A stretch of 64,000 bases of DNA, taken from assembly GCA_038744785.1 (NCBI GenBank), contig JBCDLX010000008.1, positions 105,682 to 169,681 on the forward strand, given 5' to 3'. Positions 61,951-64,000 of the stretch are shown here, one piece after another; position 1 is the first letter of the stretch, and every line of letters begins with the position of its first letter. The notes under the pieces are model-generated. The model was not told the origin of the DNA. It did not search any database and saw only the letters and a list, made by a program, of their open reading frames with translations. The stretch is from Ovoidimarina sp038744785 (GTDB lineage: Bacteria > Pseudomonadota > Alphaproteobacteria > Rhodobacterales > Rhodobacteraceae). The position numbers were made by a program, and so were the translations under genes.

Positions 61951-63640
61951 CACCACGATTGTCCTATCCAGGCGTTCATCGCGCTGGTTGCCGAAGGTGC
62001 TGAGGGGCGGTGCCCTGCTGGCGGCGGGACTGTGCCTGTTGCCAATGACTGCGGTCTTGCTCGCTGCGCTGATGGGGGGCACCGGGACAGTCGAACACCT
62101 CGCAGACACTGTGCTTGGCCGATATATCCGCACAACACTTGCCTTGGTACTGCTTGTATCGGCCGGGACGATCGTCCTCGGGACTGGTGCAGCCTGGCTT
62201 GTAACAATGACCCGTTTTCCAGGCGTTCGGGTCTTCGAGGTGGCGCTGGCCCTGCCTTTGGCGTTTCCGGCCTACGTGTTGGCCTACGCGTACACCGATT
62301 TTCTGGACCATCCCGGTGCCGTTCAGACATTGCTTCGGGACCTTACGGGTTGGGGTCCGCGCGATTACTGGTTCCCCGAAATCAGGAGCTTGCCGGGCGC
62401 AGCCGCCATGCTGACACTGGTTCTTTATCCTTATGTCTATCTTCTGGCGCGAGCTGCCTTTCTTCAGCAATCTGCAACCGCCTATCTGGCGGCGCGGGCG
62501 TTGGGACAATCTGCCTTTGGGGCATTTTTGCGGGTCAGCCTGCCTATGGCACGACCTGCGATCGCCGGCGGGGCACTCTTGGCGGTTATGGAAACGATCG
62601 CCGATTTCGGCACGGTCAGCTATTTCAGCGTCCAGACCTTTGCCACGGGGATCTACACATCCTGGTTTGCGATGGCCGATCGGGCTGCAGCAGCACAGCT
62701 TGCAGCCGGGCTTTTGGCTTTTGCGCTTCTGGTTGCAATGCTCGAGCGGATCAGCCGTGGCGCGGCCCGCCACCACTCCACAGGACGCCGGTTCGAGCGG
62801 ATGGCGCCGATCCAGCTTACCGGGCGGCACAGCGGTGCAGCCATTGTACTTTGCGCCATTCCTGTCACGCTCGGGTTCCTGCTGCCGGTCGTCATACTGA
62901 CCGAAATGGCGCTGGGATCCGAGCAGGATCTGCTTTCCGCGCGCTACATCGCATTTGTGACAAATTCGATTACCCTTGCCGGGCTTGCGGCGCTGACAAC
63001 GGTCTTTGCCGCAATCCTGATCGGTTTCAATCAGCGGCTAAGTCCCGGACCCGTTGCACGGTCAGCCGCCCACGTTGCGCGGCTGGGCTACGCGGTGCCA
63101 GGCGGCGTCATTGCGGTCGGGTTGCTCGTGCCCTTTGCCGCCTTCGACAACGCGCTTGACGCGTTCATGCGGGAGCGTTTCGACATATCGACGGGCCTTT
63201 TGATAACAGGGACAATTTGGCTCTTGGTGCTGGCCTATATGGTGCGGTTTCTGGCCGCGGCGCTTGGCGCCTATGACGGCGGGCAGTCAACGATCCACAC
63301 CAACATGGACGCGGTCGCACGAACGCTTGGACACGGGCCAGGCTCGATGCTGCGGCGCGTGCACTTGCCGATACTGCGGCCCTCGGTGCTGACAGCGGCT
63401 TTGATTGTGTTTGTCGATGTGATGAAAGAACTTCCGGCGACATTGATCATGCGACCGTTCAATTTCGATACGCTGGCTGTGCAGGCACACCGGTTGGCCG
63501 CAGATGAACGGCTGTCGGGCGCCGCTGTCCCGTCGCTGGTGATCGTTGGAGTGGGTCTTTTGCCGGTAATCTTGGTCTGTCGCGGTCTTAGACGTCGCGA
63601 CAGCAGTGCGGCGCACAGTGGAGTCACACCCGAAACCTGA
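61943..63640 (+). CDS. Iron(III) ABC transporter permease (FbpB/FutB type)
   Basis: 565 aa, fused double permease with twelve membrane helices. Each half has a coupling EAA-like loop: AARALGQSAFGAFLRVSLPMARP and ARTLGHGPGSMLRRVHLPILRP (both cut short here). Partner of the ferric-binding protein encoded on the other strand at the window end. Start overlaps tpiA by 8 bases. The ATPase FbpC is not in the window. Confidence 0.93.
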   Translation: MADTTIVLSRRSSRWLPKVLRGGALLAAGLCLLPMTAVLLAALMGGTGTVEHLADTVLGRYIRTTLALVLLVSAGTIVLGTGAAWLVTMTRFPGVRVFEVALALPLAFPAYVLAYAYTDFLDHPGAVQTLLRDLTGWGPRDYWFPEIRSLPGAAAMLTLVLYPYVYLLARAAFLQQSATAYLAARALGQSAFGAFLRVSLPMARPAIAGGALLAVMETIADFGTVSYFSVQTFATGIYTSWFAMADRAAAAQLAAGLLAFALLVAMLERISRGAARHHSTGRRFERMAPIQLTGRHSGAAIVLCAIPVTLGFLLPVVILTEMALGSEQDLLSARYIAFVTNSITLAGLAALTTVFAAILIGFNQRLSPGPVARSAAHVARLGYAVPGGVIAVGLLVPFAAFDNALDAFMRERFDISTGLLITGTIWLLVLAYMVRFLAAALGAYDGGQSTIHTNMDAVARTLGHGPGSMLRRVHLPILRPSVLTAALIVFVDVMKELPATLIMRPFNFDTLAVQAHRLAADERLSGAAVPSLVIVGVGLLPVILVCRGLRRRDSSAAHSGVTPET

Positions 63641-63761
63641 CGGCGCGGCACTTCAGTCGGCGGTCTGCGGAATGCTACCTATCGGCATCGACACGCAAAA
63701 TTCGAAGGTTTTTGTGCAAACGCCAGCGGGCGACCATACCAACGCTTGATCCGAGCCGGAA

Positions 63762-63800
63762 CAAAAAAGCCCCCGAAGTACGTTCGCACTTCGGGGGCAG
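63762..63800 (-). terminator. Terminator after the ferric-binding protein gene
   Basis: GCCCCCGAAGT...ACTTCGGGGGC is a perfect 11-bp stem with an 8-base loop, followed by TTTTTT on the minus strand. It lies about 60 bases after the stop at 63861. Confidence 0.9.
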
Positions 63801-63860
63801 GTAGGGAACTGCGCGCCGCTTCCGGGGAAGGAAGGCTCAGTCGGCGCGCATTCCGAAGAC

Positions 63861-64000
63861 TTACTTCCAACCGGCTTCGTTCAGGATCATCTGTGCCTTT
63901 GGAATGTTGTTGGCGATGTCGGTTGCGTCGAGATCGTCGGGCTTGAAGAAGCCAAGGCTTGCGACCGATGGGCTGACGCCGACGCCCGGAACGGCCGGGT
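63861..64000 (-). CDS. Iron(III) ABC transporter substrate-binding protein, 3' end only
   Basis: The window keeps the C-terminal 45 or so residues: PAVPGVGVSP, LGFFKPDDLDATDIANN and the terminal MILNEAGWK. This end matches FutA/FbpA ferric-binding proteins, periplasmic receptors for the permease at 61943. The start is beyond the window. Confidence 0.8.
   Translation of the reverse strand, partial: PAVPGVGVSPSVASLGFFKPDDLDATDIANNIPKAQMILNEAGWK

Noticed and set aside
1..64000. tRNA genes, CRISPR arrays, insertion sequences or prophage
   Set aside because: No T-loop/acceptor patterns, regular spaced repeats, transposase motifs or terminal inverted repeats were seen on either strand.

Overview
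The window looks like chromosomal DNA of a high-GC alphaproteobacterium of the Rhodobacteraceae/Roseobacter type. Supporting markers are an NDUFA12-type NADH dehydrogenase accessory protein, a DUF2155 protein, DUF1127, an Anbu proteasome-like protease, an alphaproteobacterial-type RNase P RNA, CtrA-like TTAA-N7-TTAA boxes, and dense operons of 4-bp ATGA/GTGA overlaps. I see no insertion sequence, prophage, CRISPR array or tRNA.

Layout. 0-9.5 kb: end of a KpsC-like capsule Kdo transferase gene, nrdR-ribD, a YjbQ protein, an exported small protein, an EEP-family hydrolase, a TerB/J-domain protein, an ASCH protein, then a tightly overlapping minus-strand operon of Anbu protease, alpha/beta hydrolase, two VOC proteins and a GNAT. 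9.6-27.4 kb: a reductive pyrimidine-degradation island. It holds an NMT1/THI5-type ABC importer (substrate-binding protein, two permeases, ATPase, plus a GNAT), a cupin, a small SDR/SnoaL/TetR module, then an ACT protein, N-carbamoyl-beta-alanine amidohydrolase, a HEPN-like protein, a class II aldolase, dihydropyrimidinase, a PLP decarboxylase and a frameshifted SDR, a RutR-type TetR regulator, and PreA/PreT. 27.6-31.8 kb: accB-accC, an SbtA-type bicarbonate transporter, a convergent PII-like SbtB, and aat. 31.8-44 kb: DUF2155, MlaD, NDUFA12, GT25, an EamA transporter, the divergent argO/argP pair, two SLC13 permeases of equal length around a yebC locus, a second EamA transporter, and a YmdB-type phosphodiesterase. 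44-49.5 kb: 5-formyl-THF cyclo-ligase, MgtE, guanine deaminase, 8-oxoguanine deaminase and an inositol-phosphatase-family protein. 49.6-64 kb: XRE regulator, quinone oxidoreductase, LysR/DUF1127 pair, Bax-inhibitor-1, rpmG, TerB protein, rnpB, amidase, an excalibur lipoprotein, gatCA, ceramidase-like protein, UPF0173 hydrolase, an A-type Fe-S carrier, tpiA, an FbpB-type iron permease, and the 3' end of a ferric-iron binding protein gene.

The strongest integrated story is the pyrimidine island. PreTA would reduce uracil/thymine, dihydropyrimidinase opens the ring, and the carbamoylase releases beta-alanine or 3-aminoisobutyrate, CO2 and ammonia. A RutR homologue sits in the middle. A near-perfect RutR operator (TTGACCA-AA-CGGTCAG) lies in the rutR/ACT divergent region, and a second RutR-like site lies in front of the ABC substrate-binding gene, linking the importer to the catabolic operon. 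Less expected items are a HEPN-like Rx4H protein translationally coupled into the catabolic operon, and an SbtA/SbtB bicarbonate-uptake pair beside the bicarbonate-consuming acetyl-CoA carboxylase genes. All assignments come from reading the sequence; no database search was run.
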